Assembly: GCF_007713705.1 (NCBI RefSeq)
Contig: NZ_VMSJ01000001.1
Coordinates: 186,001 to 250,000, forward strand
Origin: Salinicoccus cyprini
Lineage (GTDB): Bacteria; Bacillota; Bacilli; Staphylococcales; Salinicoccaceae
Direction of reading: 5' to 3'
Length of the DNA stretch: 64,000 nucleotides
In this document: piece after piece, positions 33,594 through 42,343 of the stretch
Layout: every line of letters begins with the position of its first letter
How positions within the stretch are numbered: the stretch's first letter is position 1
Notes under the pieces: model-generated
The model's input: the letters and a program-made list of their open reading frames with translations, nothing else
Databases searched by the model: none
Told to the model about the DNA's origin: nothing
Program-made: the position numbers and the translations under genes

Positions 33594-35618
33594 ATGTCAA
33601 AATCAAATGTGCAGTTGGACATGCAGCAAAAGCAGTTCAGACCGGAAATTGAAGGCTTGCGTATTGTCGCAGCCCTACTTGTTGCAATCTATCACATATG
33701 GATGCAGAGGGTATCTGGTGGCGTGGATGTATTCTTTGTCGTATCCGGTTTTCTTATTACAGCTTCCCTATTATCCAAAGCAGGGAAGAATGGTACAGTC
33801 AATTTCTTCGACTTCATACTGGGACTCGCAAAACGGTTGCTCCCTGCGGCGCTGATCGTACTGCTTACCGTCATCATAGCCAGCTACTTCCTGTTGCCCG
33901 AGACGCAATGGAACCAGACGATAGGGGAAGTATTTGCGTCACTCTTCTATTACGAAAACTGGCAGCTTGCCTTATCGAATACCGATTACCTGGATCAGAC
34001 CAATGAAAAGAGTCCGGTGCAGCATTTCTGGGCGATGAGCATCCAGGGACAATTCTATATCATCTGGTTCTTCATCATCATTTCTGCACTCTGGATCAGC
34101 CAGAAGTTCACTAGAAACATCAGAAAGACGCTATTCATCATTCTGTCGGTGCTGACGGTCGCCTCTCTCAGCTACTCGGTCCATATTACAGCGATAAACC
34201 AGCCGTGGGCATATTTCGACACGGGTGCGAGAGTATGGGAGTTCGCACTTGGCGGCATATTGTTCCTGTTCATTACAAGAATCAAGCTTTCAAGTGCATT
34301 GAGCAGTGCAGCGGGGTGGCTCGGCTTCATCGCTCTGATCAGCTGTGGTCTCTTGCTTGATGTGGGCGGGCAGTTCCCCGGACTCATCGCCCTCTGGCCG
34401 GTACTGGCAGCCATCCTGGTCCTCGTTGCCGGACAGAACCCGACAAGGTTCGGGGTGGAGAAGTTCCTCGGCTCAAAACCGATGATGAAACTGGGCGGCT
34501 ATTCATATGGGCTGTATTTATGGCATTGGCCGATACTGGCATTCTATTATGCCGTGATGGAAACGAGAAATGTACCGGTCCACCATGGCATCCTGATCAT
34601 TCTCGCATCGTTCATGCTGTCCTTTGCAGTGACAACTATCATCGAGAAGCCGATAAGGAGCATCAAGGAAAAGAATCGCTACCATTCGAAAGCAATTGCC
34701 GCGCTGGTCATAGTGGCTGTTCCTGTTTTCGTTGCCAATACACTATGGAGTGGTTCCATCAAGGAGGATGTGGCTGCAAGTACTGCCGAGGGATCGGAGG
34801 AATTTCCAGGAGCGCTGGCCATTGTGAATGATCTGGACATCTCCTATGATGAAAATACGGAATTGCTGCCGAGTCCTGCGAACCTGGATATCAATATGGC
34901 GATCACCTACGAAGTCGGATGCCACCATGAAGAGGGCCAGGAAGAATTGCCGGTATGTGAATACGGGGAACTGGAGAATCCGGAATACGAAGTGGTGCTG
35001 GTGGGCGGGTCCCATGTTGTCCCTTGGCTGAGCACCATACAAACTTTCGCAGAAGAGGAAAAGATCAAGATATACAACATCACTAAAATAAGCTGCCGTT
35101 TCAACGGCACAGGCACAGGAGAAGATATGTCGGAGGAGTGTCCCAAGTGGAACCAGATGGCCAAGGAGAAGGTCATCGAACTCGATCCTGATCTGGTCAT
35201 CGTCAATACGGATATCGGCATACCGACTTCCCCGGTCGTCGAGCCTGAGCGGGTGGAGCTGTACAGGGAACTCGATACCCACGATCTTGAAATATTCGGC
35301 ATCAGGAACAACCCGCGTCCGCTGTTCGATATGAATGTGTGTGCAGATCCTGCAAATATAGATCATGAAGAATGTTCGATTGTTGCAGAGGAATACGTGC
35401 CCATGCCAAGCAAATGGGACAGGGTGGAAAATAAGCCGCCGAATGTCACAGAATATGACTACTCCGAATACTTCTGCCCGGATGGCACATGTCCAGCCAT
35501 CATCGGGAAGCGGATCGTATACTTCGACGGCTTCCATATGTCGAGAAGCTATGCTGAATCATTGGGACCGATTGTAAGAGAGGATCTGGTGGCAAAGCTC
35601 GAGGAGATGGATCGCTAG
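33594..35618 (+). CDS. OatA-like O-acyltransferase (AT3 plus SGNH), Cys-rich form
   Basis: 674 residues. It begins with the same AT3 signature as the 29774 protein (FRPEIEGLRIVAALL, then AIYHIW with the catalytic His) and has about ten membrane helices to residue 380. The outer SGNH domain has VGGSHVVPW, VNTDIG and a C-terminal YFDGFH motif. It carries eight Cys in this outer domain (for example in VGCHHE, SCRFNG, EECPKW, CPDGTC), enough for four disulfides. Probable O-acetyltransferase of a surface polymer. The gene is much richer in G and C than the genes at 1-33 kb, marking the change to a different sequence block. Confidence 0.88.
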   Translation: MSKSNVQLDMQQKQFRPEIEGLRIVAALLVAIYHIWMQRVSGGVDVFFVVSGFLITASLLSKAGKNGTVNFFDFILGLAKRLLPAALIVLLTVIIASYFLLPETQWNQTIGEVFASLFYYENWQLALSNTDYLDQTNEKSPVQHFWAMSIQGQFYIIWFFIIISALWISQKFTRNIRKTLFIILSVLTVASLSYSVHITAINQPWAYFDTGARVWEFALGGILFLFITRIKLSSALSSAAGWLGFIALISCGLLLDVGGQFPGLIALWPVLAAILVLVAGQNPTRFGVEKFLGSKPMMKLGGYSYGLYLWHWPILAFYYAVMETRNVPVHHGILIILASFMLSFAVTTIIEKPIRSIKEKNRYHSKAIAALVIVAVPVFVANTLWSGSIKEDVAASTAEGSEEFPGALAIVNDLDISYDENTELLPSPANLDINMAITYEVGCHHEEGQEELPVCEYGELENPEYEVVLVGGSHVVPWLSTIQTFAEEEKIKIYNITKISCRFNGTGTGEDMSEECPKWNQMAKEKVIELDPDLVIVNTDIGIPTSPVVEPERVELYRELDTHDLEIFGIRNNPRPLFDMNVCADPANIDHEECSIVAEEYVPMPSKWDRVENKPPNVTEYDYSEYFCPDGTCPAIIGKRIVYFDGFHMSRSYAESLGPIVREDLVAKLEEMDR

Positions 35619-35697
35619 TTGTTTGATGAATGATAGTTTTGTAGAACACTTTCCAGTAATTCCATATTGAAAAATGATGGAATTATTTGGGGAAAAT

Positions 35698-35735
35698 AAA
35701 TAAGTGATGCAGCCAACATGCTGCATCACTTATTT
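35698..35735. terminator. Bidirectional terminator
   Basis: A perfect 16-base stem, AAATAAGTGATGCAGC with its complement, around CAACAT, between the convergent acyltransferase and lipoprotein genes. Confidence 0.9.
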
Positions 35736-35738
35736 CAG

Positions 35739-36695
35739 TTATTGGACGGGTACATTGTCCAATTCTTCATAGGAGACGATGTAATAGCGTCCATCCTGCT
35801 CAATCACGTCATATCTCATGTAGGTCTCATTTACACCATCGGATGTTGCATGGGAGTACTCTCGATAGGCGTAGACGTGTAGGGTGCCATCTGCAGCCTC
35901 TTCAACTCTATCAATCTGGACGGAGTAGGTCATATGATTTGCGAACTGGCCGGAAGCTTTGTTGGCAACAAGGCGTTCATGTCCTTCTGATCCAGGATAG
36001 AAGTAACTCTCTGCCTGGTTGCTCACACCACCGAAATAACCAGGCAAGGCAAATAGATAATCGGTTATAAAGTTTTCTGGGTATTCAGCGTCCGGTGCCG
36101 TGTCGGGTACAGCTTCGCCTTCCTGGCTCACAATGTCACGTGATTCACCGTACTTCATCTCGAATGAATATTTAACAGCGCATGGCAGGCATCCACTCCC
36201 TGGCGCCTGCGGCAGCGTGCCATCAGCCACCAGCTTTTTATATGCGTCAAATTGTGCATTCAACGGGACATTCTCACATTCAGTCAATTGGGACATGATG
36301 CACTGTTCAGCATCGGTATATGCAGATGATTCTTGTGGTTGAACCGTCTCTTCCGTCGATGTTTCTGTTGTTTCTTCCGTCGATGGCTCGGCTGTTTCCT
36401 CGGAAGAAGCTTCTGTGGATGGTTCAGCAGATTCCTCCGATTCCATTTCAGTTGTCTCTTCTGACTGTTCCTCAGTTGTCTCTTCTGTAGGCTCCGGTTC
36501 TTCCGATGTAATCTCTTCCACACTTTCTGCGTCAGTATCCTCCAGTGTACTTTCTTCAGAACTTGCCATGGATGTATCAGCTTGCTCACTTTCGGAAGAT
36601 GCTTCTGGTTCGTTGTCACCGTTACAGGCAGTCATGAAAAGCAGAATGCTGGCTACCAGTAACATCATCTTCAAATAGAAGCTCAGATTATTCAT
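35739..36695 (-). CDS. Lipoprotein with Glu/Ser/Thr-rich linker
   Basis: 318 residues behind AAGGGGGG. It has a lipoprotein signal (hydrophobic stretch then LFMTAC, lipid-bearing Cys at about 24). Residues 28-130 are low-complexity Glu/Ser/Thr repeats (units like EETTE and AEPSTEE). The C-terminal 180 residues form a globular domain with CIMSQLTEC and a GSGCLPC motif; I do not recognise the family. It would sit on the outer face of the membrane with its domain held out through the wall by the flexible linker. It is between an acyltransferase and an O-antigen-ligase-like gene, so a role in surface-polymer maturation is possible but not shown. Confidence 0.8.
   Translation of the reverse strand: MNNLSFYLKMMLLVASILLFMTACNGDNEPEASSESEQADTSMASSEESTLEDTDAESVEEITSEEPEPTEETTEEQSEETTEMESEESAEPSTEASSEETAEPSTEETTETSTEETVQPQESSAYTDAEQCIMSQLTECENVPLNAQFDAYKKLVADGTLPQAPGSGCLPCAVKYSFEMKYGESRDIVSQEGEAVPDTAPDAEYPENFITDYLFALPGYFGGVSNQAESYFYPGSEGHERLVANKASGQFANHMTYSVQIDRVEEAADGTLHVYAYREYSHATSDGVNETYMRYDVIEQDGRYYIVSYEELDNVPVQ
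36300..36615 (-). repeat. Low-complexity region coding for the lipoprotein linker
   Basis: Imperfect short repeats encode Glu/Ser/Thr-rich units across roughly 100 codons; such tracts can change length by slippage. Confidence 0.6.
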
Positions 36696-36806
36696 TATGC
36701 CCCCCTTATTTCCTTTTTCTCAGTGTAATGGAACGAGAAAATAAAAGATACATTTTTCACCATAAGTTTTCAAAATACCTTTTCAACTTACTTTTCCATC
36801 AAGACA

Positions 36807-36815
36807 TGATAGAAT
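36807..36815 (+). promoter_or_regulatory. Extended -10 promoter of the ligase-like gene
   Basis: TGATAGAAT, a TG-extended -10 box, about 30 bases before the start at 36847. Confidence 0.4.
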
Positions 36816-36846
36816 AACGTATCAGACAAATGGGAGAGGGACAGTA

Positions 36847-37992
36847 ATGGCCAGAATAGAAATGGAACGTTCTTATTTTACATATGAAGCATTGCTGTTC
36901 ACCATTGTGTTCACACTGCTGTTTACAATGACGAACATTGTCATGATGGACTACCGTGGCATACAGAATCTTATCTCCTCACAGGATCCGTTCATGATTC
37001 TGATACTGGGGGCGATTCTTGCCTACTTATATAAGAATTCCAAATTGTCATTTGCGCCACTCAGAAAAGCCTTCCTTGCTCTTTGGGGACTCTATATCGG
37101 TTTTGTATTCCTGAGCATGTTCATCGCCGACCACTTCGTTGCTACAGAAGCCCTGATACTGCTTATGGTGACGGTTATCCTTGCTTATAAGATACCAAAG
37201 CAGCTGATCATCTATCTGGTGCTCGCTGCACTGATCAGTCTGCCATCCCTGCTCATCATCGATCATACTCTGAATGAGTCGGGGGCAACACTGGTGATGG
37301 TCATCACAGCCGGCTTCCTGATTGTACCGAGAACGAACCGTGCGATGATCCTCTATCTGCTGCCTGCCTTCCTGGTACTCAACCTGATAACAACAAGCCG
37401 GACCGCAATGGGAGTATTCCTGCTGATTGCAGTATTCCAGCTGGCCTGGATCAACCTGTATCAGACACCAGGAAGACAGAAGAGATGGTTCTTATGGGTC
37501 ACAATTGGTGCAGTAGCGGCTGTACTGGTCCTGTTTGCAGGACGCATCTATCAGTTTTTCATCGGTGGAAATCTCGGTAGTGGCGGATTTAGTTGGAACC
37601 AACTGACATCATCACGCTACGAACTATGGGCAACGGTGTGGCACAATAGACAATGGTTCGGGGAGGGGCACAGCTACTTCGATTTCACCGATCTGCTGCA
37701 TGCCCATAACATCCTCTTCGATACACTCGGACGCTACGGCATCATTGCGGTGATCCTGTTCATCCTGGTACTCGCGAGCATCTGGGTCCTGTCCATCACG
37801 AAGTATACAGTCAGCATCTTCCTGTTCATGAGTGCCTACATGCTGATCGGCATGTTCGAGTACAACTATCTGTTCATGTTCGTCTACTTCTCACCGATTG
37901 TCCTGTTCTTCATACTGACTGCCTATCTGCTGACATTGAGGGAAGCCCATACGAATGTTATAGAACTGAAAAAAGCGCTGAGATTTGATTAG
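36847..37992 (+). CDS. O-antigen ligase/polymerase-like membrane protein (Wzy_C family)
   Basis: 381 residues, about ten membrane helices. The large outer loop carries NRQWFGEGHSYFD and HAHNILFDTLGRYG, the loop pattern of O-antigen ligase and Wzy_C-type polymerases, which move lipid-linked glycans to a growing chain or to an acceptor on the outside of the membrane. The start follows GGGAGAGGGAC. It sits next to the tagA gene in convergent arrangement with a shared terminator. It may serve the left glycan locus or a wall polymer; a second, unrelated Wzy is in the capsule operon at 57474. Confidence 0.8.
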   Translation: MARIEMERSYFTYEALLFTIVFTLLFTMTNIVMMDYRGIQNLISSQDPFMILILGAILAYLYKNSKLSFAPLRKAFLALWGLYIGFVFLSMFIADHFVATEALILLMVTVILAYKIPKQLIIYLVLAALISLPSLLIIDHTLNESGATLVMVITAGFLIVPRTNRAMILYLLPAFLVLNLITTSRTAMGVFLLIAVFQLAWINLYQTPGRQKRWFLWVTIGAVAAVLVLFAGRIYQFFIGGNLGSGGFSWNQLTSSRYELWATVWHNRQWFGEGHSYFDFTDLLHAHNILFDTLGRYGIIAVILFILVLASIWVLSITKYTVSIFLFMSAYMLIGMFEYNYLFMFVYFSPIVLFFILTAYLLTLREAHTNVIELKKALRFD

Positions 37993-38007
37993 ATCTCAGC
38001 GCTTTTT
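37970..38007. terminator. Bidirectional terminator overlapping two gene ends
   Basis: AAAAAGCGCTGAGAT (37970-37984) pairs perfectly with ATCTCAGCGCTTTTT (37993-38007). It includes the last codons of both the ligase-like gene and tagA. Confidence 0.9.
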
Positions 38008-38781
38008 GCGTGCCCGGCTTCTATTGTAGCCAATGATTTTTCCAAGGTGTCGGATGATGGGGATATGCATCAGCATGAACTGGCCGACCTTGACGACACG
38101 GATGATGCGTTTCGGCTGTCTGATCAGCCGGTATAGCCACTCGAGCTGGAATCGGATCCAGATGGAAGGTGCGCGCTTGCTCATTCCGGATAATGCATCC
38201 AGGCTGCCGCCAACCCCCATGAAGACGCCTTTGTCGAACCGATTGATATGATCTCTGATCCAGCCTTCCTGCTTCATCATGCCAAGTGCCACAAGAACGA
38301 TATCGGGCTTCGCCTCGACGACGGTTCTGATAAACGCTTCGTCATATAGATCTGCGTAACCGTGCTGTCTGCCCGCGACGATCAGTCCCGGGTATTTTTT
38401 CAGTGCATTTTCAACGGCTTTTCTGTTCGAGTCTTCTTTGGCACCGATGAAGTAGACACTGTAGCCTTTCTCAGCAGCATGGCCGAGCATATGATGCATG
38501 ACATCGACGCCACACAGTCGCGCGTCAATCGGTGTGCCCATCATCTTTGCCGCATTGATGATGCCGATGCCATCGGGCAATACGTAGTCGGCGGACTGGA
38601 CGGTCTCCTTGAATCGGGCATTGTGGCGCGTGGCAATGACGATCTCCGGATTGGCAGTGACAATAAAACATTTCTGCGACTGTGCCAGACGTGGATAGAC
38701 TGCATTGCTTAGAAACAGATCCATGGTCGTACTCGTGAAGTCGATATCCATCACCCGGACGTTCTTGAATTGGTCTGTCAT
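37996..38781 (-). CDS. tagA: UDP-ManNAc:GlcNAc-PP-undecaprenol ManNAc transferase (wall teichoic acid)
   Basis: 261 residues behind AGAGGGG. TagA/TarA adds ManNAc to lipid-linked GlcNAc, the first committed step of the teichoic acid linkage unit. Motifs of the WecG/TagA family are clear: FIVTANPEIV, the TADYVLPDGIG-like segment with Asp as catalytic residue, VYFIGAKEDS and LVALGMMKQE. Length is normal for the family. The C-terminus is basic and hydrophobic, fitting peripheral membrane attachment. It is the last gene of the leftward tarF-tarG-tarH-tarA group, behind a small hairpin that could lower its expression. Confidence 0.93.
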   Translation of the reverse strand: MTDQFKNVRVMDIDFTSTTMDLFLSNAVYPRLAQSQKCFIVTANPEIVIATRHNARFKETVQSADYVLPDGIGIINAAKMMGTPIDARLCGVDVMHHMLGHAAEKGYSVYFIGAKEDSNRKAVENALKKYPGLIVAGRQHGYADLYDEAFIRTVVEAKPDIVLVALGMMKQEGWIRDHINRFDKGVFMGVGGSLDALSGMSKRAPSIWIRFQLEWLYRLIRQPKRIIRVVKVGQFMLMHIPIIRHLGKIIGYNRSRARKKR

Positions 38782-38808
38782 ATTAATCCCCTCTGTTCAT
38801 AGGAAAAT

Positions 38809-38825
38809 ACCGGTCACAGACCGGT
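38809..38825 (-). terminator. Small hairpin between tagH and tagA, possible attenuator
   Basis: ACCGGT, 5-base loop, ACCGGT, followed on the leftward strand by ATTTTCC; abuts the tagH stop codon. Confidence 0.4.
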
Positions 38826-40159
38826 TATCCTTTATTGATGACGTTGTTGCTGTGGATCCAGACGTCCGCATCTTCCCCTTTAATACGGCCTCTGTACCAT
38901 ACATTGTTCCCGATCAGTACTGTTTCCGAGACATAAAATGAAGTGCCCGCGTAATCTGCCAGTGATTCATGGACGTACTGCCTGTGTCCGCCCCACGGGT
39001 CGGTGGATGCGTAGCCTCTGCCGCGTAATATGAAATCCTTCTGGTCGTAGTCGACTAGGATGTGGACGTGGGACGTCGTCTCGATGGCTTTGATCCAGCC
39101 GATGACGCCTTCGGTGCCACTCGGTTTTGTGCTGAGCAGGTAGTAGCTTTCGAACTGGTAGGTGGCGACCCTTTTTACATAATATACCCGGTTTTTATAC
39201 TTTTGAGCATCGCGTATGTTGGCGTTGCTGTCGGGTGTCTCGTATATGTCGGTGCAGTCGGCTTTGAGGTGCGCGAGCCGGCTGACGGGATCCACAGTGT
39301 AGCCGTGTGCCGCAGACAGCTCATCCCCGTCATCGAGAATCTTGAGGTTGCCATACTGCTTGTAGTTGTATGCGTTCGGATCCCGGTCCATTACACGCGT
39401 GCGGTAGTCGTCGCGTTCCTCCTTCGACATCGCCTGCCATTTCAGCAGAAACGATTCATAGAGCGGAAGGACATCCCGCACTTCACCGAATGCCTTGACA
39501 CGTCCGAATTCAAGCCACAGGATCTTGTCGCAGAAACTTTTCATCTGGCTGATCGAATGGCTGACGAAGATCATCGTCTTGCCCTGTTCCTTGAATTCAA
39601 GCATCTTCCTGAGGCTCTTCTCGGCAAATGCCTTGTCACCGACCGACAGTGCCTCATCGATGATCAGGATGTCAGGGTCAACATTGACGCTGATGGCAAA
39701 GCCAAGCCTCGACTTCATTCCACTCGAGTAGGATTTGACCGGCTGGTCGATAAAACTCTCGAGTTCCGAGAAGGCGATGATGTCCGGTTCGAGTGCCTTG
39801 ATCTCATTTTTGGAGAAGCCGAGCATCAGGCACTTCAGCTCGATATTGTCCCGGCCCGTCAGTTCATCATTCAGCCCCGAGGCCACCGCAATCAGTGCTG
39901 TCTGTCCATTGACGTGCACTTCGCCGCCGGATTCCGGTACGATGCCGGCAATGATGTTCGACAGGGTGGACTTGCCGGAGCCGTTGATGCCGATGAAGCC
40001 GACGACATCGCCTTTGTCCGCTTCGAAGTCGACACCGTTCAATGCATGGAATGTGCGGCCATGACTGCGCGGACTGAGCAGCCCCATGATGCGTGCCTTC
40101 TGGCTGTCATACAATGTATATTGCTTGGTCAGGTTTCTGGTAATGATTGCTTTAGTCAT
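38825..40159 (-). CDS. tagH: Teichoic acid ABC exporter ATPase with C-terminal GW-like domain
   Basis: 444 residues behind AGAGGG. ATPase part: Walker A GINGSGKS at 57-64, signature YSSGM at 144-148, Walker B ILIIDEA at 164-170, His-loop IFVSHS. It drives export of undecaprenol-linked teichoic acid with TagG. Residues 315-444 are an extra domain that looks like GW/SH3-like modules (YYVKRVAT, VIGWIKAIE, VWIHSNNV), as in the long Bacillus TagH and unlike the short Staphylococcus aureus TarH of about 264 residues. This domain would be on the cytoplasmic side and could bind the polymer before export. Eleven bases separate it from tagG. Confidence 0.93.
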   Translation of the reverse strand: MTKAIITRNLTKQYTLYDSQKARIMGLLSPRSHGRTFHALNGVDFEADKGDVVGFIGINGSGKSTLSNIIAGIVPESGGEVHVNGQTALIAVASGLNDELTGRDNIELKCLMLGFSKNEIKALEPDIIAFSELESFIDQPVKSYSSGMKSRLGFAISVNVDPDILIIDEALSVGDKAFAEKSLRKMLEFKEQGKTMIFVSHSISQMKSFCDKILWLEFGRVKAFGEVRDVLPLYESFLLKWQAMSKEERDDYRTRVMDRDPNAYNYKQYGNLKILDDGDELSAAHGYTVDPVSRLAHLKADCTDIYETPDSNANIRDAQKYKNRVYYVKRVATYQFESYYLLSTKPSGTEGVIGWIKAIETTSHVHILVDYDQKDFILRGRGYASTDPWGGHRQYVHESLADYAGTSFYVSETVLIGNNVWYRGRIKGEDADVWIHSNNVINKG

Positions 40160-40170
40160 TTATATCCCTC

Positions 40171-40992
40171 TTATAGGTAGTCGATGAAATTCCGTCTGAA
40201 CTTCACGTGCAGTACCGAGCCGATTGTAAGCAGCACGGCAATCAGCCCCCAGAAGTAGAGTGTCAGCTCCCAGTGGGTGACGAGGTACCATTCGGTGCCG
40301 AAGAATACGGAACGGTAGCCTTCGATCAGGTAGACGAGCGGATTCAGCTGCATGATCTTCATCAGTGTCGGGAAGTCCGACAGCAGTGACAGCGGCCACA
40401 GTACACCGGACAGATAGAGTGCCATGCGCAGCAGTGAATTGAGCAGCAAGTGCACGTCACGGACGAGTGTCGACAATGTTGACGTGATCAGTGAAAATGA
40501 AAACACTAGCACGTATGTGCCGAACACGAAGTAGAGCAGCTGGACGTAGTATATATTGATGTAGTATCCGGCAAACTGGAAGACAACGAAAGCGATCACC
40601 AGCATGAGGATATGCGTATAGAATTTAGAGAATATCGTAATGTTCGGAATCAGGCTGAGCGGGAAGTTCATCTTCGACAGCATCTTCAGGCGCTTGTAGA
40701 TCGACTTTGAAGCCTCGATGCTGCCCTGGAAGAAGAATGTCCATACGACGAAGCCGATGAACAGCCAGAAGAAGAAGGGCACTTCCATGCCGCCCATCTC
40801 GATCGGCTCCCGCTGTCTCAGTGTCGCAAATACGAACCAGTAGATCAGTATGCTGATCATCGGTGTGAGGATCTCCCACACGATACCGAGGTAGTTGTTC
40901 TGGTTCTTGCTCTTTATGTCATACATGGACAGCCGTCTCACCAGATAGAGGTGGGACAGCTGCTCACGCAAAATGATCCATATGGATTTCAT
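40171..40992 (-). CDS. tagG: Teichoic acid ABC exporter permease
   Basis: 273 residues with six membrane helices and a basic amphipathic start, the ABC-2 permease plan of TagG/TarG. EIPMGG-like loop and FFWLFIGFVVW, KMNFPLSLIP (coupling region before the core helices) and a C-terminal LHVKFRRNF are typical. It forms the membrane half of the exporter with TagH. The ATG at 40992 lacks a strong ribosome site (TGTGAAATAACAG upstream), so it may depend on coupling with the gene before it, 36 bases upstream. Confidence 0.92.
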   Translation of the reverse strand: MKSIWIILREQLSHLYLVRRLSMYDIKSKNQNNYLGIVWEILTPMISILIYWFVFATLRQREPIEMGGMEVPFFFWLFIGFVVWTFFFQGSIEASKSIYKRLKMLSKMNFPLSLIPNITIFSKFYTHILMLVIAFVVFQFAGYYINIYYVQLLYFVFGTYVLVFSFSLITSTLSTLVRDVHLLLNSLLRMALYLSGVLWPLSLLSDFPTLMKIMQLNPLVYLIEGYRSVFFGTEWYLVTHWELTLYFWGLIAVLLTIGSVLHVKFRRNFIDYL

Positions 40993-41028
40993 CTGTTATT
41001 TCACAACCATTCATTCATCGTTGTTGAA

Positions 41029-42222
41029 TTATACAATTTTATCATTCAAATGACAAACAATCTCGTCACACACACGCTTTGTAGCATTCCCGTCCTCAAG
41101 CGCACAGAACCGCGCCCTGAAGGCCGCCGTGTTGTACTTTTCATTGAATCTTCCGGATTCGCCTTCATACACCGCATGGATCAGCGCATCCGTCGTCTTC
41201 ACAAGCGGTCCCGGTGCTTCCTGATCGAAGTCGAAATAGAAGCCGCGCAGCTTGTCGCGGTAGTTGTCGATATCGTACGTATAGAAGATCATCGGACGCT
41301 CGAGGTTCGCATAGTCGAAAAAGACGGAGGAGTAGTCGGTGATCAGCATGTCGGAGATGACATAGAGGTCGCGGATATCCTCATACTGTGACAGGTCATA
41401 GAGGAAGCCTTCATATCCAGTCAGATCCAGATTCTCCGCAATGAGGTAATGCAGTCTCAGAATGATGATATAGTCATCGGACAGCTCACGGCGCATCTTC
41501 TCCGTATCAAACTGCAGGTCGAACTTGTACTTGCCGCGCTCGTGATAGGAATCATCGCGCCATGTCGGTGCGTAGAGGATGACCTTCTTATCAGCCGGCA
41601 GACCGAGCTTCTTTCGTATGTTCTCCCTCGCCGCTTCGTCGTTGTTTGTAAACAGATGGTCGTTCCTTGGATAGCCCGTCTCGAGCATCTCCTTATCGAA
41701 CTGGAACGCCCGTCTGAATATATCCGTCGAATAGCGGTTCGGCGAAATCAGATAGTCCCATTTGCTGGCTTCCGTCGTAAAGTTCCGCTTGTACCGCTCA
41801 GTATCCGTCCCCGGCATATGTACCGTATCGATATCTGTACCGAGCCGCTTTAGCGGCGTGCCATGCCACGTCTGCAGATACGTCGTGCCTTCCGGTTTCG
41901 GGATCCATAGCGGCAGGCGGCTGTTGGTCACCCACAGCGTCGCCTTGTTCATGTAGATCATCCAGCTCGGCGTGAAGCGGGAGACGTAGGGAATGCCATA
42001 TTTTCTGAAGATCCGTGCATGCTTGCGGTCGACGCTCCACATCAGCCGGTACTCCGGATACTGGATCGACATGTACTCGTAGATCGCCCGCGGGCTGTCG
42101 CTGTACTGCTTGCCGAGAAAGCTCTCGAACATGATCAGCCGATAGTCCTTATGGAATGAATTGCCGAGCAGCCGGAACAGTATTTTATACATTTTCAGAG
42201 ATAAGATTTTCAAAGTTTTCAT
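41029..42222 (-). CDS. tarF: CDP-glycerol glycerophosphotransferase, TarF/TagF-like
   Basis: About 397 residues; the frame is open to 42231 but the ATG at 42222, placed after AGGTGTGGTG, fits best. The GT-B-like domain has the first catalytic His in TWHGTPLKRLG, APTWRDD, the second His in ILRLHY, and ITDYSSVFFDY, all marks of the TagF family that adds glycerol phosphate from CDP-glycerol to the linkage unit. The TWHGTPLKRL form is that of TagF/TarF/TarL, while the product of 42732 has the TagB form. Whether it is a primer extender or a polymerase cannot be told from sequence. It heads the leftward exporter group. Confidence 0.85.
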   Translation of the reverse strand: MKTLKILSLKMYKILFRLLGNSFHKDYRLIMFESFLGKQYSDSPRAIYEYMSIQYPEYRLMWSVDRKHARIFRKYGIPYVSRFTPSWMIYMNKATLWVTNSRLPLWIPKPEGTTYLQTWHGTPLKRLGTDIDTVHMPGTDTERYKRNFTTEASKWDYLISPNRYSTDIFRRAFQFDKEMLETGYPRNDHLFTNNDEAARENIRKKLGLPADKKVILYAPTWRDDSYHERGKYKFDLQFDTEKMRRELSDDYIIILRLHYLIAENLDLTGYEGFLYDLSQYEDIRDLYVISDMLITDYSSVFFDYANLERPMIFYTYDIDNYRDKLRGFYFDFDQEAPGPLVKTTDALIHAVYEGESGRFNEKYNTAAFRARFCALEDGNATKRVCDEIVCHLNDKIV

Positions 42223-42260
42223 TTTCACCACACCTGTATTAATGTTAATTTGCGTATTTA

Positions 42261-42269
42261 TGGTATAAT
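42261..42269 (+). promoter_or_regulatory. Extended -10 promoter of tarD
   Basis: TGGTATAAT, a TG-extended -10 box, about 75 bases before the tarD start. Confidence 0.5.
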
Positions 42270-42270
42270 C

Positions 42271-42307
42271 TTTACGTTATCTTTACCATATTAACCATAA
42301 CTTCAAC
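42271..42307 (+). promoter_or_regulatory. Four TT-x-AC repeats, PhoP-box-like
   Basis: TTTACG (42271), TTTACC (42282), TTAACC (42291) and TTCAAC (42302) are spaced 11, 9 and 11 bases, like PhoP boxes (TT[A/C]ACA direct repeats with 11-base period). They lie just after the tarD -10 box in the tarD-tarF divergent region. Confidence 0.35.
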
Positions 42308-42343
42308 ATTATATCATCAACGGGGTATATCAGGGGGCAAAGC

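Noticed and set aside
34743-35537. Long open frame of 264 codons on the minus strand
   Set aside because: Opposite the SGNH part of the acyltransferase gene; composition is unlike a real protein here and there is no ribosome site.
36300-36615. Possible CRISPR or tandem DNA repeat
   Set aside because: The repeats are short, imperfect and in frame with a Glu/Ser/Thr-rich protein linker; no spacers.
39062-40180. Long open frame of 372 codons on the plus strand
   Set aside because: It lies wholly opposite tagH, whose motifs are complete; it has no family motif and no ribosome site. GC-rich codon use creates such shadow frames.
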